From assembly GCA_937881525.1 (NCBI GenBank), contig CALGEE010000385.1, positions 1 to 42,702 on the forward strand: a stretch of 42,702 nucleotides of DNA. Reading direction: 5' to 3'. The first letter of the stretch is position 1. Each line of letters opens with the position of its first letter. A program made the translations under genes and the position numbers. The notes below the pieces were generated by a model. The model did not search any database. It worked only from the letters and a program-made list of their open reading frames with translations, and was not told the origin of the DNA. Shown piece by piece: positions 19,117 through 29,235 of this stretch. Source of the DNA: an uncultured Sphingomonadales bacterium. Its GTDB lineage: Bacteria; Pseudomonadota; Alphaproteobacteria; Sphingomonadales; Sphingomonadaceae.

Positions 19117-20136
19117 ATGAAACCGCGTATCGCCATTGACGCGATGGGCGGCGATGAAGGTGTCCCTGTGATGATCGCAGGTGCGGCTTTGGCACGTCAC
19201 CGGCACGAAAGCTTTGAGTTCCTGCTGGTGGGCGATGAGACGCAGATTAAGTCCGCGCTCGACAAGCATCCCAATCTGCGCGCTGCTTCCGAAATCCTGC
19301 ACAGCGATATTGTCGTCACCCCTGACGACAAGGTCAGTGCGGCCTTACGCAAGGCAAAGACCAGCTCAATGGGCATGGCAATTAACGCCGTGAAATCTGG
19401 CGATGCCAGCGCGGCTGTCAGCGGCGGCAATACCGGGGCGTTAATGGCAACGGCCAAGCTTGCCCTGCGCACCATGCCCGGTATCGACCGGCCAGCGCTT
19501 TCTGCTTTGTTGCCGACACTGGAAGACACCGATGTGGTGATGCTCGATCTGGGCGCGAACACCGAGTGCGAAGCCAAAAATCTTTTGCAGTTCGCTATCA
19601 TGGGCGCCGCATATTCGCGTATCATTTTTGGATTTGATCGTCCGCGTGTCCGGTTGTTGAATATCGGGACCGAGGAAATGAAGGGTACAGAATCGCTTCG
19701 TGATGCGGCCCAGCACCTGCGTGATGCCACTGGGCTGCATATGGATTTTCAAGGTTTTGTTGAGGCTGATAAGATCAACCGCGGTGAATGTGATGTTGTC
19801 GTGTGCGATGGCTTCACCGGCAATATCGCCTTGAAATCTATTGAGGGCACCGCACGCTTTGTAACAGACCTTTTGCGCCGGGCATTCACCAGCTCTATCC
19901 GTTCTAAATTCGGGTTCCTTGTGTCGCGACCAGCGACGGAGTTGCTGCGGCATCATCTTGACCCCAACAACCATAATGGCGCGGTTTTCATGGGTTTGAA
20001 TGGTGTCGTCGTAAAAAGCCATGGCAGCGCGAATATCAAAGGTGTGGCGCATGCAGTCGAGGTCGCGGCCCGGCTCGTTGAAGAGGATATCACGGCACGT
20101 ATCACGCAAGATCTGGCGCGGGTGCAGGCGGGGTGA
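19117..20136 (+). CDS. plsX: Phosphate acyltransferase PlsX (GTG start at 19111 also possible)
   Basis: [56 protein letters not shown]. Confidence 0.97.
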   Translation: MKPRIAIDAMGGDEGVPVMIAGAALARHRHESFEFLLVGDETQIKSALDKHPNLRAASEILHSDIVVTPDDKVSAALRKAKTSSMGMAINAVKSGDASAAVSGGNTGALMATAKLALRTMPGIDRPALSALLPTLEDTDVVMLDLGANTECEAKNLLQFAIMGAAYSRIIFGFDRPRVRLLNIGTEEMKGTESLRDAAQHLRDATGLHMDFQGFVEADKINRGECDVVVCDGFTGNIALKSIEGTARFVTDLLRRAFTSSIRSKFGFLVSRPATELLRHHLDPNNHNGAVFMGLNGVVVKSHGSANIKGVAHAVEVAARLVEEDITARITQDLARVQAG

Positions 20137-21101
20137 CTGAAGTCGCTCTTCGCGCCGTTATCAAAGGCACTGGGTCGGCGCTTCCACGCAACCGCGTGTC
20201 TAACGCCGATCTTGCGGCGAAGGTTGATACCACTGACGAATGGATCACCGAGCGCACGGGCATAAAGTTCCGACATATTGCAGAGCCCGATGAAACGACA
20301 TCCACGCTCGCTACGCAAGCTGCCCGCAATGCGCTTGATGCCGCCGGCATGCAGGCAAGCGACATTGACCTCATCATCCTTGCGACCGCAACGCCCGATC
20401 AGACCTTTCCTGCATCTGCCACGCTGGTGCAGCACGCGCTTGGCTGCAATGGCGGCGTTGCCTTTGACGTGGCGGCGGTTTGCTCTGGCTTTCTGTATGC
20501 CTTTTCAGTCGCCGAAAGCATGATCCGCGCGGGGTCCGCCACCAATGCATTGGTCATCGGCGCGGAAACTTTCAGCCGCATCCTTGATTGGGAAGACCGA
20601 ACTACCTGTGTGCTGTTCGGTGATGGTGCTGGCGCCGTTGTTTTATCAGGCGAAGTGGGCATTCGCGGCGCGCTGGCGACGAAATTGCATGCCGATGGGC
20701 AACATAACGAATTGTTACATGTTGATGGCGGCCCGTCCACCACGGGCACTGTCGGCAAATTGCGGATGAAGGGTCGGGAAGTTTTCCGTCACGCCGTAAC
20801 CAATCTTACCAGTGTCCTTCATGAGGTTCTGGCATCCACCGACCTTACCGCAGAGGATATAGACTGGGTCGTGCCCCATCAGGCAAATGCCCGGATTATA
20901 GAGGCAACAGCCAAGAAACTTGCGCTTGATCCAAGCAAAGTGGTTATGACTGTCGACCAGCATGCAAACACATCTGCGGCGTCTGTTCCTCTCGCTCTGG
21001 ATGTCGCCGTGCGCGACGGACGGATCAAACAGGGTAACATAATCGTTATCGAAGCCATGGGTGGCGGGTTTACATGGGGGGCGTCAATCGTCCGAATGTA
21101 G
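20133..21101 (+). CDS. fabH: 3-oxoacyl-ACP synthase III FabH (GTG start overlapping the plsX stop)
   Basis: [61 protein letters not shown]. Confidence 0.97.
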   Translation: MTEVALRAVIKGTGSALPRNRVSNADLAAKVDTTDEWITERTGIKFRHIAEPDETTSTLATQAARNALDAAGMQASDIDLIILATATPDQTFPASATLVQHALGCNGGVAFDVAAVCSGFLYAFSVAESMIRAGSATNALVIGAETFSRILDWEDRTTCVLFGDGAGAVVLSGEVGIRGALATKLHADGQHNELLHVDGGPSTTGTVGKLRMKGREVFRHAVTNLTSVLHEVLASTDLTAEDIDWVVPHQANARIIEATAKKLALDPSKVVMTVDQHANTSAASVPLALDVAVRDGRIKQGNIIVIEAMGGGFTWGASIVRM

Positions 21102-21123
21102 CAAGTTTTACGATATGGTGGTT

Positions 21124-21147
21124 TTACAATTATGAATTTTATTGTAA
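21124..21147. repeat. AT-rich inverted repeat TTACAAT-N10-ATTGTAA upstream of ihfA
   Basis: Perfect 7-bp arms at 21124-21130 and 21141-21147, between fabH and ihfA. Confidence 0.5.
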
Positions 21148-21190
21148 GTAAATGCCAAATCCATCAGAAGTCGCAGGTCCGGAGACGAAA

Positions 21191-21481
21191 ATGGTTGATA
21201 CAGGTACTTTAACGCGCGCCGATTTGGCCGAGATGCTTAACCGTCAAATAGGTTTGTCGCGTGCAGATTCCGCCGCGATGATTGAGTCCATACTTGATCA
21301 TATGACCGCTGCATTGCTAGGCGGTGACAATGTTAAAATTTCTGGTTTCGGAACCTTTGTTCTTCGGGACAAGGGGCAGCGCATTGGCCGCAACCCGAAA
21401 ACCGGTGTTGAAGTGCCAATCACGCCGCGCAGAGTGCTTACATTTCGGGCCAGCCAAGGCATGCGACAAAAGGTAAAATAA
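21191..21481 (+). CDS. ihfA: Integration host factor subunit alpha (ORF extends upstream to 21152)
   Basis: [32 protein letters not shown]...[41 protein letters not shown]. Confidence 0.95.
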   Translation: MVDTGTLTRADLAEMLNRQIGLSRADSAAMIESILDHMTAALLGGDNVKISGFGTFVLRDKGQRIGRNPKTGVEVPITPRRVLTFRASQGMRQKVK

Positions 21482-21487
21482 CAGTCT

Positions 21488-21853
21488 ATGCGCGAAAAAT
21501 CGGCCGACGCCTTTCGAACAATTGGTGAAATGGCAGAGGCCTTGGGCGTTCGCACGCATATATTGCGGTATTGGGAAGAGCAGTTTCCGATGCTGAAGCC
21601 GCTCACGCGCGCTGGCGGTCGGCGCCTGTATCGCCCTGAAGATGTCGCTTTGCTGCATAACATTCATCGCTTGCTCTATAGCGAAGGCTATACGGTAAAA
21701 GGCGCACGGCGCTTTCTGACAGTGGGTGAAGCCCATATTGCAGCGCCCGCTGCTGTAGACGCGCCTGCGCCCTTTACCTCAGCGCCGGTTTTTGGCGTCG
21801 CAGCGCTCCGCGCTGTGCGCGATCGGCTCGCGGCAGCTTTGGCCGCAGCCTGA
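21488..21853 (+). CDS. MerR family transcriptional regulator
   Basis: [69 protein letters not shown]. Confidence 0.93.
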   Translation: MREKSADAFRTIGEMAEALGVRTHILRYWEEQFPMLKPLTRAGGRRLYRPEDVALLHNIHRLLYSEGYTVKGARRFLTVGEAHIAAPAAVDAPAPFTSAPVFGVAALRAVRDRLAAALAAA

Positions 21854-22374
21854 TTAATCCATATTTCGGACGTAGACCAAGTCTCGGAAAGGCACTGAGC
21901 CTACCATGAAGACCGTTTCGCCAATAGCCGCAAAGCCGGCCCTTTCGTAAAAGCCGATGGCGCGGACATTTTTTCATAGACGGACAGCAGCAGACGTTTC
22001 GCTCTGCGTTTCTCGGCCACCGCGAAAACGAGTTCTAACAGTCCTTTGCCGTTCCCGCTGCCCTGCCATGGACCCAGCAAATAGATTCGTTTCAGTTCGA
22101 TGTCGCAATCTTGCTGCAACGCAGGATGTGCAGCTGGCGTGATCATGGCATAACCGACAGGCGCGCCCAGCGGGGTTTCGCCCATCAATATATCGTTGGC
22201 CGGATCACGGAGCGCCTGTGCGTAATATTCGGCACTATGTTCTTGCCGCAAATGCTCGATCATCGGTTGGCCGGGATGGTCAAAGGCGAAGGTTGCCATG
22301 AAAGTTGCCGCGCCAAGATAAGCGAGCGCTTCTGCATCACCCACATCCGCATCGCGCCAAATAATGGGCGTCAT
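21854..22374 (-). pseudogene. GNAT family N-acetyltransferase with a -1 frameshift in an A6 run
   Basis: The ORF track ends at 21901 in ...RLLLSVYEK-MSAPSAFTKG*. Adding one A to the run (plus-strand T6 at 21969-21974) restores RLLLSVYEKNVRAIGFYERAGFAAIGETVFMVGSVPFRDLVYVRNMD*, a typical GNAT C terminus. Total length 521 nt is one short of a multiple of 3. Confidence 0.85.
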
Positions 22375-22916
22375 TCGTCTTCAGGTCCAAGGTCGGGGTC
22401 AAGATCGCGTGGACGGATAAAGTGTGTGAGTTGCCCGCACCGGCGCTCGACGTCCGCCCAGTGCGCGATGTTCAGCTCCATCCGCGCGATAGCTGCGGTG
22501 GGATATTTCTCCCATACCAGATCGCGCAAGGGCGATGTGCCATCGTCAGGGCACAGATCGAATACCAAGTCTTCGAGCCCGGGATTGTGACCGACCATCA
22601 GCATGTTTTTATGTTCGTCGGCTTGATCGTGCAGCACATCCATTAATGTCGCGGATGACGCTAGATAAATCCGGCGGTCCCAGTTTGGATCCACCTGCGC
22701 GCTAGCTCCCTTAACGAACTCGTCAATCGTTTCAATCACCCTCACGGCAGGACTGGCAACCACATGATCGAAGGTCAGGCCGTTGCGTTTTACCCAAATG
22801 CCCATCGTCAAGGCCGCCTTTTCACCGCGTTTGTTTAGCGGGCGGTCGAAATCGCGCGGTCCGGCGTCATCCCAACTCGACTTTGCGTGGCGAAACAAGG
22901 TGAGGGTCAATGTCAA
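22371..22916 (-). CDS. SixA-like histidine phosphatase
   Basis: LTLTLFRHAKSSWDDAGPRDFDRPLNKRGEKAA (RHAKS), MLMVGHNPGLEDLV. Confidence 0.95.
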   Translation of the reverse strand: MTLTLTLFRHAKSSWDDAGPRDFDRPLNKRGEKAALTMGIWVKRNGLTFDHVVASPAVRVIETIDEFVKGASAQVDPNWDRRIYLASSATLMDVLHDQADEHKNMLMVGHNPGLEDLVFDLCPDDGTSPLRDLVWEKYPTAAIARMELNIAHWADVERRCGQLTHFIRPRDLDPDLGPEDE

Positions 22917-25648
22917 ATCGGGTTGATCTCTTCCAACTGGTTCCCCACCTCCTGCCGCAAATTTGTGTCAGACGAAAGTCCAGATTTTATCGAACGGACG
23001 GCTTCTTCCAAGGTAACGCGGCGAATGGGGGTGCCGGCCGGGAAAGCAGACAAAAGCCGGCTAGGCACTGCCGATGACAAAAGCACGAAATGCCCCTTGT
23101 CACCAGCGCTGCGGATAAGGCGGCCAAAGGCCTGCGCCATTTTTGCGCGGATGATCCGATCATCAAAATCAATTCCGCCATTTTTCAGCCGGCGGGCGCG
23201 GTGCAATATGTCGGGGCGCGGCCACGGAATTTGCTCCATGACAACCAACCGCAGCGAATGGCCCGGAACATCCACCCCGTCGCGCAGTGCATCGGTTCCA
23301 AGTAAACTTGCATGCGGATCATCGCGGAAAATATCGACGAGTGTCCCGGTGTCTATGGGGTCGACATGCTGCGCATAGAGCGGCAAGCCATCACGCGCCA
23401 AGCGGTCCGCGATACGGGCATAAGTTGAACGCAATCGCAGTATGGCTGTAAACAGGCCAAGCACACCGCCGCCCGACGCGGTGATCAACGCGGCATAGGC
23501 ACCGGCCAAGGCGGCAGGGTCGCCCTTTTTGACATCAGTGACGATCAACACCTCCGCCTGCGCGGTGTAATCAAACGGGCTGATGGCGGAGAAATGCGTG
23601 GCTGGCTTTTCAAGATGTGCAGCGCCCGTCCGCGCTTCCGCATTTTTCCAGTCGCCGCCACTGCGCAAGGTGGCCGATGTTGCGAGCACGCCATGGCTTG
23701 GCTTAAGGACGATTTCGGCCACGGGCTTCATGGGGTCAAGCCAGCGCCGGTGCATGCCGATGTCGATTTCGCGTCCTTCAAACCGTTCAATGCCAAGCCA
23801 GTCGACATATTCGGGGTCAACCGGGCCGACGGCGCGCGCCAACATGGAAATCCATGAACGCAATGTGTCAATGCGCCAGCTTAGGCTCGCCGTTGCGCCC
23901 TCAACGCGCGCGCGCGCGCTGCCATCGAGCCAATCGGGTGGATCGGCTATCATTGCCTCCAACCGTTGCCCAAGCACCGTAAGCGGCCTTGCCAGAGCCT
24001 CAAGCGCGATGGCAGCATCTGCCGCCGCGTCGACAACGCCAGCGTCGGGATCAGCAAGTTCCGTTTCCAGACCATAGCCGCTTTCGGTGGCGTTGGTTTC
24101 GTCGCGGGCAAATACCATCGCGCGGATCGCGGCAAGCAAGCGCTCCACAGGGCCAGACGGGGTGCCTTCGCCCAAGCGGGCAAGCCAGCCTTCGCCGGGC
24201 AGCGCTTCGGCAGCGACGCGGGCCATCTCAATGGCAAGGCCGCCTTCTTCATCATAAGATGCCACATCTGCAAGGCGCGCCGAAAGCCCGCGCCGCCGTC
24301 CCCGTGCTTTGCCTTCGGGGCCAATGACCCAGCGGCGCAACTCAATGTTCTCCTGCCCTGTCAGTGCTGCGGCGAACATGGAATCTGCGGCATCAAACAA
24401 ATGATGGCTTTCATCAAAGATGATGCGGCTTGGCCGGTTTTGTTCGTCACGGCCACGCGCGGCGTTGACCATCATCAGCGCGTGATTGGCAATAACAATT
24501 TCCGCCTGAACCGACGCACGCGTGGCGCGCTCAATAAAGCATTTTTTATAATGTGGGCATCCTGCATAAATGCATTCGCCCCGCCGGTCGGTCAAAGCGG
24601 TGGAGCCATTGCGCCGGAATAAGGTCGGCAGCCAACCGGGCAAATCGCCGCCGATCATATCGCCGTCATGCGAATACGCCGCCCAACGCGCTACCAGATG
24701 CGCAAGGATTGCCGCACGTCCGGCAAAGCCGCCTTGCAACGCGTCCTCCAGGTTCAGCAGGCAGAGATAATTTTCGCGCCCCTTGCGCACCACGACCTTG
24801 GATTTGAATGTCTCATGGTCGGGGTAAAGGCGCTTTGCCTCGCGCACCAACTGGCGCTGGAGCGCTTTAGTAAAGGTGGAAATCCACACCGTTCCGTCGG
24901 CGGCGGTCGCCCAAAGGCTTGCGGGCGCCAGATAGCCAAGCGTCTTACCAATGCCTGTGCCAGCCTCAGCCAGCAGCATATTGGGTTCGCCCTTGCGCGA
25001 ACGCGGCGCGAAAATTTGCGCTGCTGCTTGCGCAAAATCCCTTTGCCCTTGGCGCGTTTCGGCAGAACCGCCGACCAGCGACGCGAGCCTTTCCTGCACG
25101 GCATCGGCCGCAAGCGTTACCACGCGGGGTGGCGTGCGGGGCGGCGCCACTTCCCATTCGGGCAAGCGGCTGAACAGCCATCGTTCGGGGCGCTCGGGCT
25201 TTTTAAGCTGCGCCAATACCAGATTTGCCCACGGCCAGCGCAGCCGCATCAGTGCTTGTGCTGAATCCCAAGCGCCTTCGCGTTCGGCCCATGCCGCATC
25301 GCCCAGCACCGACAGCAAACAGCGCGTCGCCACGAGGAGAAACGGCGGAACCTCCTGATCGGTTGCCGGTGCAGTCAGGCCCAAGGCCTTCGCCAAACCT
25401 TTGGGTGTGGGCACAGCAAACCGCGCGGGATATATAAAAGCGTATAACTCCAAAACGTCGAAGCCCGACAAATCAGCATAGCCAAGCCGCTGCGCAACCA
25501 AGGGCGCATTCAGCATGATCATTGGCGTTTCTGCCGCACGACCGGCCGCCTCGCCCTTGCCAATTGTTTTTACAGGCCCGTCTCTGGTGCCCATCCAAAT
25601 ACCGGCATGGCTTGCATGGAGCGCAGGAAAGGCTAGGGGAGTTTCCAT
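22913..25648 (-). CDS. DinG-family ATP-dependent DNA helicase
   Basis: AEAGTGIGKTLGYLAPA (Walker A), CPHYKKCFIERA region, IFDESHHLFDAAD (DEAH-like), C-terminal QAFGRLIRSAGDKG. 4-nt overlap with sixA. Confidence 0.93.
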   Translation of the reverse strand: METPLAFPALHASHAGIWMGTRDGPVKTIGKGEAAGRAAETPMIMLNAPLVAQRLGYADLSGFDVLELYAFIYPARFAVPTPKGLAKALGLTAPATDQEVPPFLLVATRCLLSVLGDAAWAEREGAWDSAQALMRLRWPWANLVLAQLKKPERPERWLFSRLPEWEVAPPRTPPRVVTLAADAVQERLASLVGGSAETRQGQRDFAQAAAQIFAPRSRKGEPNMLLAEAGTGIGKTLGYLAPASLWATAADGTVWISTFTKALQRQLVREAKRLYPDHETFKSKVVVRKGRENYLCLLNLEDALQGGFAGRAAILAHLVARWAAYSHDGDMIGGDLPGWLPTLFRRNGSTALTDRRGECIYAGCPHYKKCFIERATRASVQAEIVIANHALMMVNAARGRDEQNRPSRIIFDESHHLFDAADSMFAAALTGQENIELRRWVIGPEGKARGRRRGLSARLADVASYDEEGGLAIEMARVAAEALPGEGWLARLGEGTPSGPVERLLAAIRAMVFARDETNATESGYGLETELADPDAGVVDAAADAAIALEALARPLTVLGQRLEAMIADPPDWLDGSARARVEGATASLSWRIDTLRSWISMLARAVGPVDPEYVDWLGIERFEGREIDIGMHRRWLDPMKPVAEIVLKPSHGVLATSATLRSGGDWKNAEARTGAAHLEKPATHFSAISPFDYTAQAEVLIVTDVKKGDPAALAGAYAALITASGGGVLGLFTAILRLRSTYARIADRLARDGLPLYAQHVDPIDTGTLVDIFRDDPHASLLGTDALRDGVDVPGHSLRLVVMEQIPWPRPDILHRARRLKNGGIDFDDRIIRAKMAQAFGRLIRSAGDKGHFVLLSSAVPSRLLSAFPAGTPIRRVTLEEAVRSIKSGLSSDTNLRQEVGNQLEEINPI

Positions 25649-25686
25649 TAGCCCTGATAGGCGTATTTGGAACGAAAGAGCAACAC

Positions 25687-27252
25687 GTGACTGACCTTCG
25701 CGATATAGCAATGGCATCAAAAGCCTGGCCTTATGAAGAGGCGCGGCGTTTGTTGAAACGCTATCCCAATGGCAAAGCCGATGGTCAGGCGATTATTTTC
25801 GAATGTGGCTATGGTCCATCCGGCCTGCCGCACATCGGTACCTTCAATGAAGTGCTGCGCACGACGATGGTGCGCAACGCGTTTCAGGCATTGTCCGATG
25901 CGCCAACACGGTTGATCGAATTTTCGGACGATATGGACGGCCTGCGCAAGGTTCCGGACAATGTGCCGAACCATGCGATGCTCACCGAACATTTGGGCAA
26001 GCCCTTGTCGCGTATCCCGGATCCGTTTGAAAAGTTTGAAAGCTTCGCTGCGCACAATAACGCAATGTTGCGCGACTTTCTGGATCAGTTCGGTTTTGAA
26101 TATGAATTCATCTCGTCCTCGTCGCAATATGAAAGCGGGGCATTTGATGATGCGTTGAAAAATGTGCTGCGCAGTTATCAGGGCATATTGGACATCATGC
26201 TGCCGACCCTGCGCAAAGAACGCGCCGCCACTTATTCGCCCATTTTACCCATCAGCGAAAAGACCGGCATTGTGCTTCAGGTGCCGGTTGAGGTTGTCGA
26301 TGCCGAAGCTGGGCTTGTCCGCTTTGACGACGATGGCGACATGGTGACGCAGTCGGTCTTGGGCGGCAAGTCAAAGCTGCAGTGGAAGGTCGATTGGGCG
26401 ATGCGCTGGGTCGCATTGGGCGTCGACTATGAAATGTACGGCAAGGACCTCACCGACAGCGGCGTGCAGTCGGGTAAGATTGCGCGTGTTCTTGGCGGAC
26501 GCCCGCCTGAAAGCCTAATTTACGAAATGTTCCTCGACGAAAAGGGCGAGAAGATTTCCAAGTCCAAGGGCAATGGCCTCGCGCTTGAAGACTGGCTGAA
26601 ATATGGCACCGAAAACAGCGTTGCCTTTTACGCCTTTCGCGAACCCAAAAGCGCAAAGCAACTGCACTTGGGCGTAGTCCCCAAAGCGGTGGACGAATAT
26701 TTCCAGTTCCGGGCGCAATGGCATGAACAGCCGGTTGAAAAGCGCTTGGGCAACCCCGTGCACCATGTCCACAATGGTAAAGTCCCAAGCGGGCAGCCAC
26801 CGGTCACGTTCGGCCTTTTGTTGAACCTTGTTGGCGTGATGGGCGCAGGTGCGACCGAAGAACAGGTTTGGGCCTATCTTGGCAATTATGCTCACAATGT
26901 CTCGCCGGAAAACGCGCCCGAGCTTGCGGAGCTTATTCCAATCGCTTTGGCCTATAACCGGGACTTCGTTGCGCCGACCTTGCAAAAGCGCAAGCCCGAA
27001 GGCGTTGAGATTGCAGCCTTGCAGGCGCTTGACGCGCGGCTTGCCGCATTGCCTGCCGACGCAACGGCGGAAGACATTCAAAACATCGTCTATGAAATCG
27101 GCAAAGAGGGCGGATTTGAAAATCTGCGGGATTGGTTCAAGGCCTTGTACGAAACGCTTTTGGGCTCAAGCGCTGGCCCGCGCATGGGCAGCTTCATCGC
27201 GCTTTATGGCTTGGCCAACAGCCGCACTTTAATTGCAGAGGCGCTTGCATGA
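25687..27252 (+). CDS. lysS: Lysyl-tRNA synthetase, class I (GTG start at 25687, or ATG 25711)
   Basis: HIGH-type motif PSGLPHIGTFNE, KMSKS-type motif GEKISKSKGNGL; class I LysRS architecture. Confidence 0.95.
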   Translation: MTDLRDIAMASKAWPYEEARRLLKRYPNGKADGQAIIFECGYGPSGLPHIGTFNEVLRTTMVRNAFQALSDAPTRLIEFSDDMDGLRKVPDNVPNHAMLTEHLGKPLSRIPDPFEKFESFAAHNNAMLRDFLDQFGFEYEFISSSSQYESGAFDDALKNVLRSYQGILDIMLPTLRKERAATYSPILPISEKTGIVLQVPVEVVDAEAGLVRFDDDGDMVTQSVLGGKSKLQWKVDWAMRWVALGVDYEMYGKDLTDSGVQSGKIARVLGGRPPESLIYEMFLDEKGEKISKSKGNGLALEDWLKYGTENSVAFYAFREPKSAKQLHLGVVPKAVDEYFQFRAQWHEQPVEKRLGNPVHHVHNGKVPSGQPPVTFGLLLNLVGVMGAGATEEQVWAYLGNYAHNVSPENAPELAELIPIALAYNRDFVAPTLQKRKPEGVEIAALQALDARLAALPADATAEDIQNIVYEIGKEGGFENLRDWFKALYETLLGSSAGPRMGSFIALYGLANSRTLIAEALA

Positions 27253-28217
27253 CAACCATTGCCGCGCGCCTCTATCACGATGGTAAGGCCGCGCAGGAAA
27301 TCGACCTAAGCAAACCGATACAGCACATCACGCTGCCCAATGATTTTATCTGGATCGGGTTGCACAAACCCGATGATAGCGCGCTTAAGCGGGTGCAGGA
27401 CCATTTCGGCCTTCACCCTTTGGCGGTCGAAGACGCGCTTGACCCGAAGCATTTGCCGAAAGTTGACGCATATGGGGATCATCTTTTTCTGGTGATCCGA
27501 ACGCCGCAATTGGCGGGTGACTAGATTATCTACGGCAACACGGCCATATTCATGGGGCGGCAGTTCATCATTACCGTGCGTCATGGGTCGGAGCGGTCGC
27601 ACAGCCCCGTTCGGGATCAGCTTGAGGCGACACCGTGGCTGTTGCGGCAGGGTGCGGATTATGTCCTCCACGCCATATTGGACTTCATCGTTGATGGCTA
27701 TGGTGACTTGGTCGATGTGATGGAGGAAAAGGTGCTCGTTATGGAAGAGCGCGCGATCGACAATTTCCTGCGTTCCGCCGAAACCAGACGCATTTTCATG
27801 CTGCGCCGCGAGCTGTTCCGTTTGCAACAGATATTGGGACCAACCGAAGATCTGGCCAGCCGCTTCATCAACCTTGAGCTGCCCCAGGTGGACGCGAACA
27901 TTTATCCTTATATGCGCGACCTGCTCGACCATATTCGGCGCTTGGTCTACCGCGTTGAGGGGCTGCGTGATACGCTGACCTCCGTCATTGAAACCACTGG
28001 GCTGTTGGAGCAACAACGGCAGGGGGCAATTACCCGTCAGTTGGCCGCTTGGGCCGCGATCCTTGCCGTGCCGACCGCGATTGCGGGTATTTATGGCATG
28101 AACTTCGTACATATGCCTGAGCTGAATTGGGAATATGGCTATTTTCTGATCGTCGGTGTCATGGCGAGTATTTGCCTAACATTATATGTGAAATTCAAAC
28201 GATCAGGCTGGCTGTAA
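27249..28217 (+). pseudogene. corA: CorA-like Mg2+/Co2+ transporter interrupted by an in-frame TAG (27522-27524)
   Basis: ATG 27249 (ATGA overlap with the lysS stop). Reads ...LFLVIRTPQLAGD-TAG-IIYGNTAIFMGRQFIITVRHG... in one frame to the GMN motif (IAGIYGMNFVHMPELNWEYGY). The two ORF-track entries at 27132 and 27552 are the same frame. Confidence 0.88.
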
Positions 28218-28218
28218 T

Positions 28219-29178
28219 CTAGCGCACAACCTGCGCGAGGACATCGCGGTAATTGGGTGAGACTGTCATCCGAGGATAAAAGCCGCCAGTGCCGAGCAAG
28301 CGGTGCGTCGCTGCTAAATTATAGCAGGGCACGCCCATGAACAGATGATGTTCGCTGTGATAATTGACCCAATAAGGCGCGACCGTCATGCGCGCAATGA
28401 CGCCGGCTTGCGTGGTCCGTGCATGGGTGAACGGATCCCCACTACCCGTCGGCGTGCAGGCATGTTCCGCGATGTTGCGGATACGCAGGAACAATTGAAA
28501 CGTCGTCGCGAGCGCGGTGAGCCAAAGCAAAAATGGCGTCCAGCCCCAGACGACCAAAGATATTGCCAGCAAGATTGTCTGCACGAGCAGAAACCGCTCC
28601 ACTGTGCGCGCGGCCGTCTTTGCGCCGTCGCCGCTTTGGGAGGTCAGCATAAATTGCGCACCGCGCAAGGCCACCGGGAATTGCGCACGGCGTTGCTTGT
28701 AAAAAGTCTGCCCCGTCAGATCACGGAAAAACTTGCGGCGCAGGCTGTCGCGGCTGGTCGGGAAGGGCGCGGATAAAGCGAGATCGGGGTCCTCGGCCTG
28801 CTGGGTGAATTTGTGGTGCGTCAGATGATAAGCGCGATAGGCATGCAAATCGCTCCCCGTTGCCGCGCCTGTTGGCCATTGGCCAAGCCAGTTGTTGGTC
28901 TTGCGGTCGGGGTGCAGCAGACCATGCGCGCCGTCATGCATCAGGATCGAAAGCCCCAATTGCCGGCCGCCCAAGATCGCCAGCACAAAGGGCGTCACCA
29001 AAAGCCCCGTGCGCCAATCATAGTTCCACGCCGCCGCGCCGCCAAAGGTGGCAAGCGCAACAACCATCCAGCCATGCAGCACAAGCGATATCCCACGCCA
29101 ACGCGACAGCGTGGTGATCGCGCGCCAATCCTCTGCGGCGAAAACTTCGCGCGGGTTGGCTGCCTTCACAGCCGGCAT
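28219..29178 (-). CDS. Membrane fatty acid desaturase family protein
   Basis: Histidine boxes HDGAHGLLH, HLTHHKF, NYHSEHHLFMGVP. Confidence 0.93.
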   Translation of the reverse strand: MPAVKAANPREVFAAEDWRAITTLSRWRGISLVLHGWMVVALATFGGAAAWNYDWRTGLLVTPFVLAILGGRQLGLSILMHDGAHGLLHPDRKTNNWLGQWPTGAATGSDLHAYRAYHLTHHKFTQQAEDPDLALSAPFPTSRDSLRRKFFRDLTGQTFYKQRRAQFPVALRGAQFMLTSQSGDGAKTAARTVERFLLVQTILLAISLVVWGWTPFLLWLTALATTFQLFLRIRNIAEHACTPTGSGDPFTHARTTQAGVIARMTVAPYWVNYHSEHHLFMGVPCYNLAATHRLLGTGGFYPRMTVSPNYRDVLAQVVR

Positions 29179-29235
29179 GATGCGTCCCGTGTCATCTGGG
29201 CAATATAGCGCGCCATGCGGGCGGCCGCAAACGCG

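Noticed and set aside
23900-23925. (GC)n run in the DinG-like helicase
   Set aside because: Short and in-frame Ala/Arg-coding; not evidently more than composition.
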